Source: Pseudomonas sp. Root71 (lineage in GTDB: Bacteria; Pseudomonadota; Gammaproteobacteria; Pseudomonadales; Pseudomonadaceae). Taken from it: a stretch of 64,000 nt of DNA. The notes beneath the pieces were generated by a model, which ran no database searches, was not told where the DNA came from, and was given only the letters and a program-made list of their open reading frames with translations. Below, in pieces: positions 18,674 to 29,537 of the stretch. The stretch's first letter is position 1, and each line of letters opens with the position of its first letter. The DNA lies in the NCBI RefSeq assembly GCF_001429045.1, contig NZ_LMHY01000028.1, positions 62,001 to 126,000 of the forward strand, read 5' to 3'. Both the position numbers and the translations under genes were made by a program.

Positions 18674-20115
18674 CATACAGTCTGGTAGACCGTGTCGCGG
18701 CCTTCGTCGGATCGCCGCCCGGAGACAAGCCCGCTCCCACAGGGGGGCGGTGGTGCACACAAATCCAGTGTGGGAGCGGGCTTGCTCGCGAAAGGGCCCG
18801 ATCAATCACCACAAAACTCGGCGCCCTGCTCATCGGCCTGATCAGCCTCAACACATTCGCCGCCGACCCTCAACTGAAAGTCCAGGCCAGCCTGCAACCC
18901 GCCGATCCCGTCATGGTCGGCAGCCTGGTCAAGTTGCAACTCGATGTCTTCACCGACTCCTGGTTCACCAGCGCCCCCACCCTGCCCGACCTGAAACTGC
19001 CCGGCGCCTTGGTGATGCCACCGGACGGCCATGCCGAGCACATCAACCAGACCTTCGACGGTCAATCCTTCAGCGGCATGCGCTACAGCTACCTGATCAC
19101 CCCGAACCTGGCCCAGGGCTTCGACATTCCGGCACTGACGGTACAAGCCACACCGGGTCAGGCCAGCCATGAACTCAGTGCCCAAAGCCTGCCCTTGCAT
19201 TTCAACGCCGCACAACCTCCGGGGTTCCAGCCCGGCGAGTCGGTGCTGGTGGCCCAAGGGCTGCGGTTTACCCAGAAGACCATCCATTCGGCCACGCCGC
19301 TCAAGGTCGGCGACAGCATCACCCGGGAGCTGACCTTGCAGGCCGACGGTGCCCTGGCCATGTCACTGCCGACACCGACGCTGGACAACATCAAGGGCTT
19401 GAGCCTCTACCCGAAAGCACCGCAAATCCGCAATCTGGATGACGGTCGCGGCAACTTCAATGGCGGCCAGCGCATCGACAGCGTGACTTATCGAATCGAC
19501 ACCGAAGGTCACTACAGCCTGCCCTCCGTCGAACTGAAATGGTGGGATGCCAGCAGTCAGCAAACCCGCACGGCCACGGTGCCTGCCGTGACCTTCGACG
19601 CGGCGGCCAACAGCGCTTACAAGCCGGTATTTTCCATCACCGAAGACCTGAAAAAACTCGGCCAGCACAATCGCCTGCACCTTTCCGGGCACTGGTTCGG
19701 GCTATTGGCACTGGTGTTGGCGGGGGTGGCGTTCGGTTGGTTCAGTCGCCCGCTCGTACGCCGCGCACACCTCAAATGGCAAGCCCGACGCCGCGCCCGC
19801 CACACCGCCTGGCTCGAGTCCCCCGATTACGCGTGGCGGCAGATCCCGGCACAAATCGAGGGCAAACCGGCGCAACTCAGCGCCCTGTACCTGTGGACCC
19901 GGCGCAGCCGCCACGGCCTGAAACTGACCGGCCTCGGCCCGCGCCTGCAAACCTTCCTGCGCGCCTGTTATGGCCGCGAACCGGACAAAGAGCAAGCCTT
20001 GCGCCAAATCGGGGAATCCTTGTCTACGCTGCATAGTCAGGCGGGACGCAACAGAGAATCAGTCTCTTGTGCACTGCATCCGCTCAACCCCGTTTACGAG
20101 AAGGACTTTCCATGA
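18670..20115 (+). CDS. BatD-like protein with REPIN-derived N-terminal extension
   Basis: A BatD/BaeA-type protein: an exported region of repeated beta-sandwich domains (about residues 66-370), then a membrane helix (about 373-393) and a basic cytoplasmic tail. The coupled start is the ATG at 18670 (ATGA with the previous stop). The signal-peptide core KLGALLIGLISLNTFA does not begin until about residue 49, because a REPIN at 18701-18799 is translated in frame as residues 12-43. No ATG, GTG or TTG lies in frame between the coupled start and the signal core. The protein must therefore carry a 45-residue extension or be poorly exported. The paralogue at 45361 starts directly with a signal peptide. 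Confidence 0.88.
   Translation: MTYSLVDRVAAFVGSPPGDKPAPTGGRWCTQIQCGSGLARERARSITTKLGALLIGLISLNTFAADPQLKVQASLQPADPVMVGSLVKLQLDVFTDSWFTSAPTLPDLKLPGALVMPPDGHAEHINQTFDGQSFSGMRYSYLITPNLAQGFDIPALTVQATPGQASHELSAQSLPLHFNAAQPPGFQPGESVLVAQGLRFTQKTIHSATPLKVGDSITRELTLQADGALAMSLPTPTLDNIKGLSLYPKAPQIRNLDDGRGNFNGGQRIDSVTYRIDTEGHYSLPSVELKWWDASSQQTRTATVPAVTFDAAANSAYKPVFSITEDLKKLGQHNRLHLSGHWFGLLALVLAGVAFGWFSRPLVRRAHLKWQARRRARHTAWLESPDYAWRQIPAQIEGKPAQLSALYLWTRRSRHGLKLTGLGPRLQTFLRACYGREPDKEQALRQIGESLSTLHSQAGRNRESVSCALHPLNPVYEKDFP
18701..18799. repeat. REPIN inserted at the 5' end of batD
   Basis: The right arm TGTGGGAGCGGGCTTGCTCG is a standard REP. The left arm is the variant ending CGTCGGATCGCCGCCCGGAG, also seen at 25510-25625 and 54544-54653. 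It lies 31 bp after the batD ATG and stays open in that frame. It is the second REPIN within coding sequence of the same operon. Confidence 0.9.
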
Positions 20116-21140
20116 CGAATTCGACATCGCTACGCCATCATCGCGCCTTCGGTTTCCTGCTGACCCTGGCCTTGAGCCTGCCGCTGCTGGTGCAAGCGGC
20201 CGAGCCGCTACCCTCGTGGAACGACGGGCCGTCGAAAAAGCAGATCATCGAATTCGTGCAGACAGTCACCGATCAAAGCAGCAAGGACTTCGTCAAGCCC
20301 GAGGAGCGCATTGCCGTGTTCGATAACGACGGCACCTTGTGGAGCGAGCAGCCGATGTACTTCGAATTGCTGTTCGCCCTCGAGGAAGTCAAGCGTACAG
20401 CGGCGCAACACCCTGAGTGGAAAACCACCCAGCCGTTCAAGGCCGTGCTGGAAAACGATCACAAGGCCCTGGCCGCCAGTGGCCTTGAAGGCATGATGAA
20501 AATTTTCGGAGCCACCCACACCGGGATGACCACCGAAGCCTTCGATGACGATGCCAAGACCTGGCTGACCCAGGCCCGTCATCCGAAAACCGGCAAGCTG
20601 TACACCGAGATGGTCTTCCAGCCGATGCTGGAAGTGCTCGACTACCTGCGCGGCAAGGACTTCAAGACCTACATCGTCTCCGGCGGGGACACCGGGTTCA
20701 TGCGCGCCTTCGCCGAGAAGGTCTATGGCATTCCTCCCGAGCAGGTCATCGGCACTACATTCGTCACAACGTTTGACTACAAGGATGGCAAGGCCTCGAT
20801 CCTGCGCACGCCGAAACTGGCCCACAACGACGATGGTCCGGGCAAACCGGTCAGCATCGATGCGGTGATCGGTCGTCGGCCAATCCTCGCCTTTGGCAAC
20901 TCCGACGGCGACCAGCAAATGCTTCAGTGGACCGCCGCCGGTCCCGGCAAACGCTTCATGGGCCTGGTGCATCACACCGACGCCAAGCGCGAATGGGCAT
21001 ACGACCGGCAGTCACAGATCGGTCGCCTGGACAAAGCCCTGGACGAAGCGAACAAACGTGGCTGGACAGTCGTCGACATGGCATCCGAATGGGCCCGGAT
21101 CTACCCGTTCGATGCCGCCACACCCGAGCAAGCGCAATAA
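20112..21140 (+). CDS. Secreted HAD-superfamily phosphatase
   Basis: A 342-residue protein with a signal peptide (about residues 1-29, ending LLVQAAE) and the HAD motifs: motif I AVFDNDGTLW (nucleophile Asp71, acid/base Asp73), motif II YIVSGGDTGF and motif IV FGNSDGDQQML. It resembles phosphoserine-phosphatase-like HADs, but as an exported enzyme. The start overlaps the BatD stop (ATGA), so it belongs to the Bat operon. With the arylsulfatase that follows it suggests periplasmic hydrolysis of phosphate and sulfate esters. The substrate is unknown. Confidence 0.9.
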   Translation: MTNSTSLRHHRAFGFLLTLALSLPLLVQAAEPLPSWNDGPSKKQIIEFVQTVTDQSSKDFVKPEERIAVFDNDGTLWSEQPMYFELLFALEEVKRTAAQHPEWKTTQPFKAVLENDHKALAASGLEGMMKIFGATHTGMTTEAFDDDAKTWLTQARHPKTGKLYTEMVFQPMLEVLDYLRGKDFKTYIVSGGDTGFMRAFAEKVYGIPPEQVIGTTFVTTFDYKDGKASILRTPKLAHNDDGPGKPVSIDAVIGRRPILAFGNSDGDQQMLQWTAAGPGKRFMGLVHHTDAKREWAYDRQSQIGRLDKALDEANKRGWTVVDMASEWARIYPFDAATPEQAQ

Positions 21141-21216
21141 AAAGAAGACGTAACGCAGGACCGCAATAAACGTTTGTCGCAGTACGCGACGCAAGTAAGC
21201 ATAAGGAGCCAGTCAG

Positions 21217-22797
<1,581 letters not shown>

Positions 22798-22810
22798 GAC
22801 CGCTGGACCG

Positions 22811-22834
22811 CCGCTCGCCTTCATTGGCGAGCGG
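22811..22834 (+). terminator. Hairpin after the arylsulfatase gene
   Basis: A 9-bp perfect stem (CCGCTCGCC / GGCGAGCGG) with a 6-base loop, followed by ACTTATTTT, lies 13 bp past the stop. It is a plausible weak intrinsic terminator dividing the upstream operon from the spermidine-synthase-like gene. Confidence 0.55.
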
Positions 22835-22861
22835 ACTTATTTTCGATCTGTGACCGCATCG

Positions 22862-22935
22862 ACTTCATTCGCGAGCAGGCTCGCTCCCACAGGGACTGCA
22901 TTGCAAATGTGGGAGCGAGCCTGCTCGCGAAGGGC
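22862..22935. repeat. REPIN between sulfatase and spermidine-synthase-like genes
   Basis: A short REPIN: TTCGCGAGCAGGCTCGCTCC facing its complement ending GAGCCTGCTCGCGAAGG, with a small loop. It lies 46 bp before the next start codon. Confidence 0.9.
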
Positions 22936-22980
22936 CGGTGCAGTCACAGGCTATTTCGAATTGGAACAAGGCAATCCGCA

Positions 22981-25494
22981 ATGACCTCACGTGTCGCCAG
23001 CAAGTCGTCGGCCATACCTGCCCCTCAAGTCGCCTCCCCGGCGCTGTTGATCCCCGCCCTGTTGCTGTTTGTCTCCGGCGCCGCCGCGCTGGTGTATCAG
23101 GTGCTGTGGATCAAGCAACTGTCGCTGGTGGTGGGCGTCGAGGTCTATGCCATCACCACCGGGATCAGCGCGTTCTTTGCCGGGCTGGCCCTGGGTGGCT
23201 TGCTGTTCGGCCGCTGGGCGGACCGGATGCAGCAACCGGTTGTGCTCTACGCCGGGCTGGAAGTACTGGTGGCCGTGCTCGGTGTCTCTGCGACCTTTGC
23301 CATGAGCCTGGCGGCCAGCCCGTTTGCCTGGCTGGAAGCACACTTGGGTTTGCTGGCCTGGGTGCTGCCGTTCGCGCTGGTGGGCATTCCCGCGCTGCTG
23401 ATGGGCGGCACCCTGCCGGTGCTGGTTCGCTCCCTGGCCACTGAACCGCAACACCTGGGCAAGGCCGGCGGACAACTGTATGCGGCGAACACCGCCGGGG
23501 CCATCGCCGGTACCCTGCTCGCCGCGTTCGTGCTGATTGCCACCCTTGGCGTGCGCGGCAGCGCGCTGGCCGCCGCCATGCTGAACCTGCTGGCCGCCGC
23601 AGGGGCTTTGTGGTACCAGCGCCAGCGCGTGGCACCCGTCGATGCCCCGGTGAAACATCACAGTGAAAAAGCCCCCGACCGCCTGGCCCTGTGGCTGTAT
23701 TCCATTGCCGGCGGCGTGGCCCTGGGCTACGAAGTGGTGTGGTCGCAATCGATCGTGCAATTCATGAGCACCCGCACCTATGCCTTTGCCGTGGTGCTGG
23801 CGACTTACCTCACCGGCTTGTTCCTGGGCAGCATGCTGCTGGCCCGTCGGGTCGATCGCCTGCGCGATCCTTGGGGAGTGTTCGGTCTGCTGATTGCCGC
23901 AGCCGGCGCGATTGCCTTGCTGGAAGTAGCGTTGCTCGGACGTTGGCTGGTGATTGCACAAACCCTGGCGGAAAGCTGGGTATTGTCACTGGGCGGCAGT
24001 GAACTGGCGGGCATGAGCACGCGCTTTGCCGTGGCTGCCTTGAGCATCGTGTTTGTACCGACCCTGATGCTGGGCGCGGCGTTCCCGTTGGCCCTGCGCT
24101 TGAGCGTCGGCGGCGAACAGGTGGGGCGTAATGTCGGCGAAGTCGTCGCGTTCAATACCCTTGGCGGGATTGTCGGCGTGATGCTCTGCGGCTTTGTCCT
24201 GATCCCGATGCTGGGTCTGGTGCGAACCCTGGGACTGCTGGCGATGGTCGCCGCCGCTATCGCCTGCCTCGCCGTGCGCAAGGGCCATGGCGTGAAAAAA
24301 GGCAGGCGTCAGGCGGTGGTTGCCATTGGCCTGGTGTCGCTGGCACTTGCCGTGTTCACGCCGGTCAACAAGCTCGCAAGCCTGCTGCCGGGGGCGCGCA
24401 ATGGCACGCTGACGTTCTACGAAGAAGGCCGTGGCGGCACCGTCGCCGTGGTCACCCAGGGCAAGGGCGAAAGAGCGTTCCAGCGTTTGTACATCCAGGG
24501 CGTGTCCAATACCGGCGACGCCATGCCGTCCCTGCGCTACATGCGGATCCAGGCGCTGCTGCCCCTGTTGATCCACAACGGTGAGCCGCGCTCGGCACTG
24601 GTGATCGGTTTCGGTACCGGCATCACCGCGGGCGCCCTGACCCGCTACCCCGGCCTGGAACATCGCGTGGTCGCCGAACTGCTGCCTTCGGTGGTCAAGG
24701 CGGCCCCCTTGTTCAAGGGCAATTTCAATGCCGCGGCCGATCCGGGGGTCGATGTGCGCTTGCGTGACGGTCGCCAGGAACTGCTGCGCAATCCGCAGCA
24801 CTACGACCTGATCACCCTCGAGCCGCCACCCCCTTCCGCTGCCGGCGTGGTCAACCTGTACTCCCGGGACTTCTACCAACTGGCCGCCAGCCGTTTGCAC
24901 AAACAAGGCCTGGTTGCCCAATGGCTGCCGCTGCCAACGCAGAACATCGACGACTCGCGCTCACTGGTGCGCAGCTTCCTCGACGTGTTCCCGTACGCGA
25001 CCCTGTGGACCAGCGAATTCCACGAGATGCTGCTGGTGGGTTCGATGGAGCCGATTGAACTGGATGCGGCGAAGATCAGCGCACGCTTCCAGCAGGACAG
25101 CGTTCGCAGCGCCTTGCAGGATGTCGGCGTCGGCTCGGCCGCGGCGTTGCTTGCCACCTGGGTGACTGACCGCGCGGGGCTGGAACGCTTCGCTGGCGAT
25201 GCGCAACCGGTGACGGACGATCAGCCGAAGATTGAATATGCGCCCTGGGTTCGCTCGAAAGAGATCAGCCGCGTATTGCCCGCCCTGCTCGACTTGCACC
25301 AGCCGCCAGCCGTGTTGAACGCCGACGCCGGGTTCATCGAGCGCATGAACACCCAGCAACAACGCCTGATGCAGTTCTATCGGGCGAGCCTGCATGCCTA
25401 CAACGGAAATCGTGACGCCTGGGCCCGGGAGATGCGCGAGGTGATGCGCGGGGATTCCGGGAATCCGTATTACCGGTGGTTTGTCGGGGAGTGA
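22981..25494 (+). CDS. Multi-pass membrane protein fused to a spermidine-synthase-like domain
   Basis: An 837-residue protein. Residues 15 to about 465 form roughly 13 hydrophobic segments of the 'fused MFS/spermidine synthase' type (for example LLIPALLLFVSGAAALVYQV). Residues 475-760 are SpeE-like, with GTVAVVTQGKGERAFQRLYI, the Rossmann glycine loop ALVIGFGTGITAGAL and LITLEPPPPSAAGVVNLYS. Soluble spermidine synthases have D-x-x-D acids in the active site, and these are not obvious here, so polyamine synthesis should not be assumed. The ATG at 22981 starts the family-like sequence. An upstream in-frame reading only translates a REP. It is flanked by REPINs on both sides. Confidence 0.88.
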   Translation: MTSRVASKSSAIPAPQVASPALLIPALLLFVSGAAALVYQVLWIKQLSLVVGVEVYAITTGISAFFAGLALGGLLFGRWADRMQQPVVLYAGLEVLVAVLGVSATFAMSLAASPFAWLEAHLGLLAWVLPFALVGIPALLMGGTLPVLVRSLATEPQHLGKAGGQLYAANTAGAIAGTLLAAFVLIATLGVRGSALAAAMLNLLAAAGALWYQRQRVAPVDAPVKHHSEKAPDRLALWLYSIAGGVALGYEVVWSQSIVQFMSTRTYAFAVVLATYLTGLFLGSMLLARRVDRLRDPWGVFGLLIAAAGAIALLEVALLGRWLVIAQTLAESWVLSLGGSELAGMSTRFAVAALSIVFVPTLMLGAAFPLALRLSVGGEQVGRNVGEVVAFNTLGGIVGVMLCGFVLIPMLGLVRTLGLLAMVAAAIACLAVRKGHGVKKGRRQAVVAIGLVSLALAVFTPVNKLASLLPGARNGTLTFYEEGRGGTVAVVTQGKGERAFQRLYIQGVSNTGDAMPSLRYMRIQALLPLLIHNGEPRSALVIGFGTGITAGALTRYPGLEHRVVAELLPSVVKAAPLFKGNFNAAADPGVDVRLRDGRQELLRNPQHYDLITLEPPPPSAAGVVNLYSRDFYQLAASRLHKQGLVAQWLPLPTQNIDDSRSLVRSFLDVFPYATLWTSEFHEMLLVGSMEPIELDAAKISARFQQDSVRSALQDVGVGSAAALLATWVTDRAGLERFAGDAQPVTDDQPKIEYAPWVRSKEISRVLPALLDLHQPPAVLNADAGFIERMNTQQQRLMQFYRASLHAYNGNRDAWAREMREVMRGDSGNPYYRWFVGE

Positions 25495-25509
25495 TGTGGC
25501 GCCTTGGCG

Positions 25510-25625
25510 GCCGCCTTCGCGAGCAAGCCCGCTCCCACAAGGTGTTGTGTCGTACTCAATTGCTGTGAACAACACCAAACCCTGTGGGAGCGGGCTTGCT
25601 CCGGGCGGCGTTCCGACGAAGAGGC
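25510..25625. repeat. REPIN upstream of the octaheme gene
   Basis: A standard left arm (CGCCTTCGCGAGCAAGCCCG) and a right arm of the variant type that continues GCTCCGGGCGGCGTTCCGAC. The loop is about 50 bp. It lies in the 238-bp gap before the multiheme cytochrome gene. Confidence 0.9.
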
Positions 25626-25732
25626 CATCAGCCTCGAAACAATGTCATTTGACACACACCGGCCATCCGGCAAAGCTGCACCCAGCCTGAACGCGCCCTG
25701 ACGGCAATCGCACCTGGACCATGGAAGTCGTA

Positions 25733-28093
25733 ATGCCGAACCATAAAAATAAAGCTGCAACCCCAAACCCTGATTCGCAACCGACCCTGATCAACCGTTA
25801 CCTGTTCCCTGTCACCATCGGCATCCTGCTGCTGGCTGTGGCGGGTATTGGCTGGTTTTTGCTGGACAACTCACCGACGCAGCTCAAGCCAGTCCCGGTC
25901 AGCGCCCCTGCCGTGCAACCGGCCAAACCGCAACCGGTCGCCGTCGCACCCGCGAAAATGGTCGACGAGCAACAATGCCAGGGCTGCCACGGCGAGCAGG
26001 TCAAGGACTGGCAAGGCTCCCATCACCAACTGGCGATGCAGCAAGCCAACGCGGACACTCTGCTCGGCGACTTCAACAACGTCACCTTCAAGGCCGAAAA
26101 GGAGACCACGGTGTTCTCGCGCAAAGGCGACGAATTCTGGGTCAACACGCCGGGTATCGATGGCAAGAATGCCGATTTCAAGGTGGCCTATACCTTTGGC
26201 ATCGCCCCCTTGCAACAATACCTGATCGAGGTCGGCGAAGGCCGCTTGCAGGCCCTCGCCGTGGCCTGGGATACCGAGAAGCACCGCTGGTTCCACCTCT
26301 ATCCGGGCCAGGGCGTGACCTTCAAGAACCCGCTGCACTGGAGTAAACCGAGCCAGAACGCCAACTTCATGTGCGTCGAGTGCCACACCACCGGTTACAA
26401 GCGCAATTTCGATGCGGCGACAAACACCTTCGACAGCCACTGGAACAGCCTCGGCGTCGGCTGCCAGGCTTGCCATGGCCCGGCGTCCAGTCACCTGGAA
26501 TGGACCGCGAAGAAAACCGACCTGATCCATGCCGGGTTTGCCGTCGATCTCAAGGACAAGAACGCCACCGTCGAAAACGAAACCTGCGCCCGCTGCCACT
26601 CGCGCCGCGCGCCCCTGGACGATGGCTACACGGTCGGCAAGCGGTTGATGGACGACTACCTGCCGAGCGTCCTGACCCGCGAGTTGTACGCGCTGGACGG
26701 CAAGATCAAGGATGAAGTGTTCGAACACGGCTCCTTTGCCCAGAGCAAAATGTTCGATAAGGGCGTGCGTTGCAGCAACTGCCACAACCCCCACAGCACG
26801 CAGTTGAAAGCGCCTGGCAACGGTGTGTGCCTGCAATGCCACAACACCGCCGGCAACACCACTGTGGAGGGTGTCGATGGCAAGGGCCTGCAAGCAAAAA
26901 ACTACGATTCCATCGAACACACTCGCCACACCATGGGCCAGCCGGGTTCGCAGTGCGTGGATTGCCACATGCCCGGCAAGTTCTACATGGGCAACGACTT
27001 CCGACATGACCACAGCTTCAGCATCCCCAACCCCGAACGGGCGAAAAAACTGGGGACGCCTGACGCCTGCCTGACCTGCCACCAAGGCAAGGCCGGCGAC
27101 AAGGTCACCGAGCAGTTCAAGCTGTGGAACACCGCCAACGCCAGCGCGGTACAGGCCCCTCGCTACGACGAAAGCCTGTGGCTGATTCGCAACGGTCAGG
27201 CCGGCGCTGCCGAGGCCTTGTTCGAGCAATTGCAACGCAGCAACCTGCCGGCGATCCAGCGCGCGACACTGCTGGCCGAACTGCCGGCGTACCCCAGCGA
27301 ACAGGCGTTGAAACTGGCCACCAAGGACCTGGGTAATCCGGCGCCGCAAGTCCGCGAGAGCGCGGTGCGAGCGATCAGCGCGTTCCTGCCGCCAGCAGAG
27401 CGTGCACCATTGCTGACCCCGTTGTTGAGCGACCCGGTGCGGGCCGTGCGCATCGCCGTCGCCCGGGACCTGCTCAGCCTGGCACGCAATGGCCTGGGCA
27501 GCGCCCAGGACAGCTGGAATGCCGCCATTGCCGAATACGAGGCGGTGCAAAAAAACCTGGCCGAGCGTGCAGAGGCCAACCTGAACCTGGCCATGCTCTA
27601 TCAGGCCGATGGCCGCAGCGCCGAAGTCGAAGCTTTGCTGCGTACAGCCCTGCGGCGCGATCCGGACTTCTACCCGGCGCTGGTCACCCTGGTGCAGTGG
27701 CTGGAGGCCAACGGTCGCAGCCAGGAAGCCCATGCCCTGCTGGCGCAAAGCCTCAAGGACCACCCCGACTCAGGCCTGCTGCAACACACCCAGGGCCTGG
27801 CGCTGATTCGTGCGGGCCAGGCCGCCCAGGCCATGCCGTACCTGCGCAAGGCCGCGCAACTGGAACCACAGAGCGGACAATTCGGCTATGTGCTGGCGGT
27901 GGCCCTGCATGACAGCGGCAAGATTGACCAGGCGTGCGCAGAACTGGAACGGCTGTTGAAAGAACAACCGTCCAACCGCAATGCCCGCTTGTCGTTGATC
28001 CAGTACTACCTGGACAACGGCCAGGAGCCAAAGGCGCAGGTGCTGTTGCAGGGCTGGAAGAAAATGAACATGGGGGATCCGGCGTTGAAATGA
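25733..28093 (+). CDS. Membrane-anchored octaheme cytochrome c with C-terminal TPR domain
   Basis: A 786-residue protein. An uncleaved N-terminal anchor (about residues 20-45) exposes the rest to the periplasm. Eight CxxCH heme sites are visible: CQGCH (82), CVECH (214), CQACH (244), CARCH (285), CSNCH (347), CLQCH (366), CVDCH (408) and CLTCH (446). Residues about 470-590 look like helical HEAT-like repeats, and about 590-780 are TPRs (for example AEANLNLAMLYQADGRSAEV). The ATG at 25733 has GGAAG at the right distance and is preferred over an ATG at 25721. The architecture implies electron transfer coupled to a protein scaffold. It is not a recognised nitrite reductase or HAO. Heme lyase genes are not in the window. 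Confidence 0.88.
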   Translation: MPNHKNKAATPNPDSQPTLINRYLFPVTIGILLLAVAGIGWFLLDNSPTQLKPVPVSAPAVQPAKPQPVAVAPAKMVDEQQCQGCHGEQVKDWQGSHHQLAMQQANADTLLGDFNNVTFKAEKETTVFSRKGDEFWVNTPGIDGKNADFKVAYTFGIAPLQQYLIEVGEGRLQALAVAWDTEKHRWFHLYPGQGVTFKNPLHWSKPSQNANFMCVECHTTGYKRNFDAATNTFDSHWNSLGVGCQACHGPASSHLEWTAKKTDLIHAGFAVDLKDKNATVENETCARCHSRRAPLDDGYTVGKRLMDDYLPSVLTRELYALDGKIKDEVFEHGSFAQSKMFDKGVRCSNCHNPHSTQLKAPGNGVCLQCHNTAGNTTVEGVDGKGLQAKNYDSIEHTRHTMGQPGSQCVDCHMPGKFYMGNDFRHDHSFSIPNPERAKKLGTPDACLTCHQGKAGDKVTEQFKLWNTANASAVQAPRYDESLWLIRNGQAGAAEALFEQLQRSNLPAIQRATLLAELPAYPSEQALKLATKDLGNPAPQVRESAVRAISAFLPPAERAPLLTPLLSDPVRAVRIAVARDLLSLARNGLGSAQDSWNAAIAEYEAVQKNLAERAEANLNLAMLYQADGRSAEVEALLRTALRRDPDFYPALVTLVQWLEANGRSQEAHALLAQSLKDHPDSGLLQHTQGLALIRAGQAAQAMPYLRKAAQLEPQSGQFGYVLAVALHDSGKIDQACAELERLLKEQPSNRNARLSLIQYYLDNGQEPKAQVLLQGWKKMNMGDPALK

Positions 28094-28143
28094 AACCGGG
28101 CTGAAAGCGCTGTCTGATCAGTGCTTTCTATCGGCAACACTGA

Positions 28144-28242
28144 CGTCTTCGCGGGCAAGCCCGCTCCCACAGGTTCGGTGTCGACCACAACATTTGGGTA
28201 CGACACAAACCCTGTGGGAGCGAGCTTGCTCGCGATGAGGCC
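28144..28242. repeat. REPIN downstream of the octaheme gene
   Basis: REP arms TCTTCGCGGGCAAGCCCGCT and CTGTGGGAGCGAGCTTGCTC in inverted orientation, with a second inverted pair (GTGTCG / CGACAC) in the loop. It lies 50 bp past the stop codon. Confidence 0.88.
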
Positions 28243-28324
28243 GGTCCATTCAGCATCAATATCGCCTGACTCTCCGCCATCGCAGGCAAGCCAGCTACAG
28301 GGTCATGTGTCGTTGATCAAAGGC

Positions 28325-28819
28325 TCAACCGCGATCCCGGGGAATCAAACCCTGCAACTGCTGCGCCAGAAAGTTCGCATCGAAGGGAAACACATCCGGG
28401 TCCTTCAAACCGTTGGTCTTGCGCCATTGCCAGCTATTGGAAGGTGGCTGGCAAGCCAGCGAGACACTGCCGAAACGCGCAGCGGTCAAACCCATCACCG
28501 CCAATGAAATCTGCCCGCCCGCCCCCATCACTTCCGGGACAAACTCCACTGCTCTGCCAGCAATCACAATGGACAGCTTCTCGGTCTTGAATGTCGATGT
28601 CTCGACAGGAACGCTAGGGCCCGAGGCGACATAGGCTTCGCGGCTCACCTCCAGCAGGTGCGGCGCCTGCACCGGCTCCAGCCATTGCCCGATCTGATCG
28701 AACAGCTCACCAATACGCGCAGCCCAATCCGCGGACTGGGACTCGAACAGTTGTTTCTTGTGCGCTTCGCTTTCTGCGTAGTGGCGCAGCATTTCACCCA
28801 GTTGCTGTACATCGTCCAT
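28325..28819 (-). CDS. Conserved-looking hypothetical protein
   Basis: A 164-residue soluble protein with no signal peptide or membrane segment. The N-terminal half is helical and acidic (MDDVQQLGEMLRHYAESEAH; AARIGELFDQIGQWLEP). The second half is beta-rich with small residues (KLSIVIAGRAVEFVPEVMGA; GQISLAVMGL) and ends in a basic tail. AAAGGAA lies six bases before the ATG, and codon use matches its neighbours, supporting a real gene. No family was recognised. Confidence 0.75.
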   Translation of the reverse strand: MDDVQQLGEMLRHYAESEAHKKQLFESQSADWAARIGELFDQIGQWLEPVQAPHLLEVSREAYVASGPSVPVETSTFKTEKLSIVIAGRAVEFVPEVMGAGGQISLAVMGLTAARFGSVSLACQPPSNSWQWRKTNGLKDPDVFPFDANFLAQQLQGLIPRDRG

Positions 28820-28934
28820 TGCGGTGTTCCTTTGGTTGCAGCGGTACTACGGATATTGAGCATGGCAGAAGCGTGAAGCCGGTGTGCGACTAACAGCCAG
28901 GAGGTACGTCTGGGGTTTGCCCTGGGCGACTGAC

Positions 28935-29456
28935 TCAACCGGCCTTGGGCGTGCGACGCAGGCGCGCCATGCTCAAGGTGTCCACCAATACGCCGTCGCG
29001 CACGGCGTAATCACGGAACAGACCCTCGGTTTCGAAGCCGAACTTGCGGTACAGGGCAATGGCCGCTTCGTTGTCGGCATACACCGACAGCTCGACACGC
29101 TGCAGATTCATCCAGTTGTCGGCGATATCCAGCGCAGTCACGAGCAGCTTCGACCCTACGCCCTTGCCCTGCCACGCCACCGCAACACCCATGCCGAAAC
29201 TGCCGGCATGGCTGCGACGAATGCGTGAGAACTGCTCCAGGCCAATGTTGCCGATGACCGTCCCTTGATGCAAAGCCACCACTTTCACCAGGCGTTCGTT
29301 ATCCAGCGCCAGGCGACTGCGCCAGAGTTCGGTGGACTGAAACGGCATCTGCAGGGTTTGACGGGCGATTGCCGGATCGTTGTACAGCGCCGTGATGCCT
29401 TCGATATGGGATTCGTTGAAACGTTCGAGGGTGATGACAGGTTCGGTGGTTGGCAT
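28935..29456 (-). CDS. GNAT acetyltransferase, YhhY-like
   Basis: A 173-residue Gcn5-related N-acetyltransferase. The acetyl-CoA-binding motif A is GVAVAWQGKGVGSKLL (Q-x-x-G-x-G/A pattern, about residues 91-106). The later ELSVYADNEAAIALYRKFGF and the GLFRDYAVRDGVLVDTLSMA tail strongly resemble E. coli YhhY, an amino-acid N-acetyltransferase. The start at 29456 has GGAT nearby. It is probably monocistronic. The substrate is inferred only from overall resemblance. Confidence 0.9.
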   Translation of the reverse strand: MPTTEPVITLERFNESHIEGITALYNDPAIARQTLQMPFQSTELWRSRLALDNERLVKVVALHQGTVIGNIGLEQFSRIRRSHAGSFGMGVAVAWQGKGVGSKLLVTALDIADNWMNLQRVELSVYADNEAAIALYRKFGFETEGLFRDYAVRDGVLVDTLSMARLRRTPKAG

Positions 29457-29537
29457 GGTGAATCATCCTTGAAGCAGACATGGCCGTTCACTCTATAACG
29501 CTACCTTCGGCTGTGGCGAGAACCAATGTGGGAGCGC

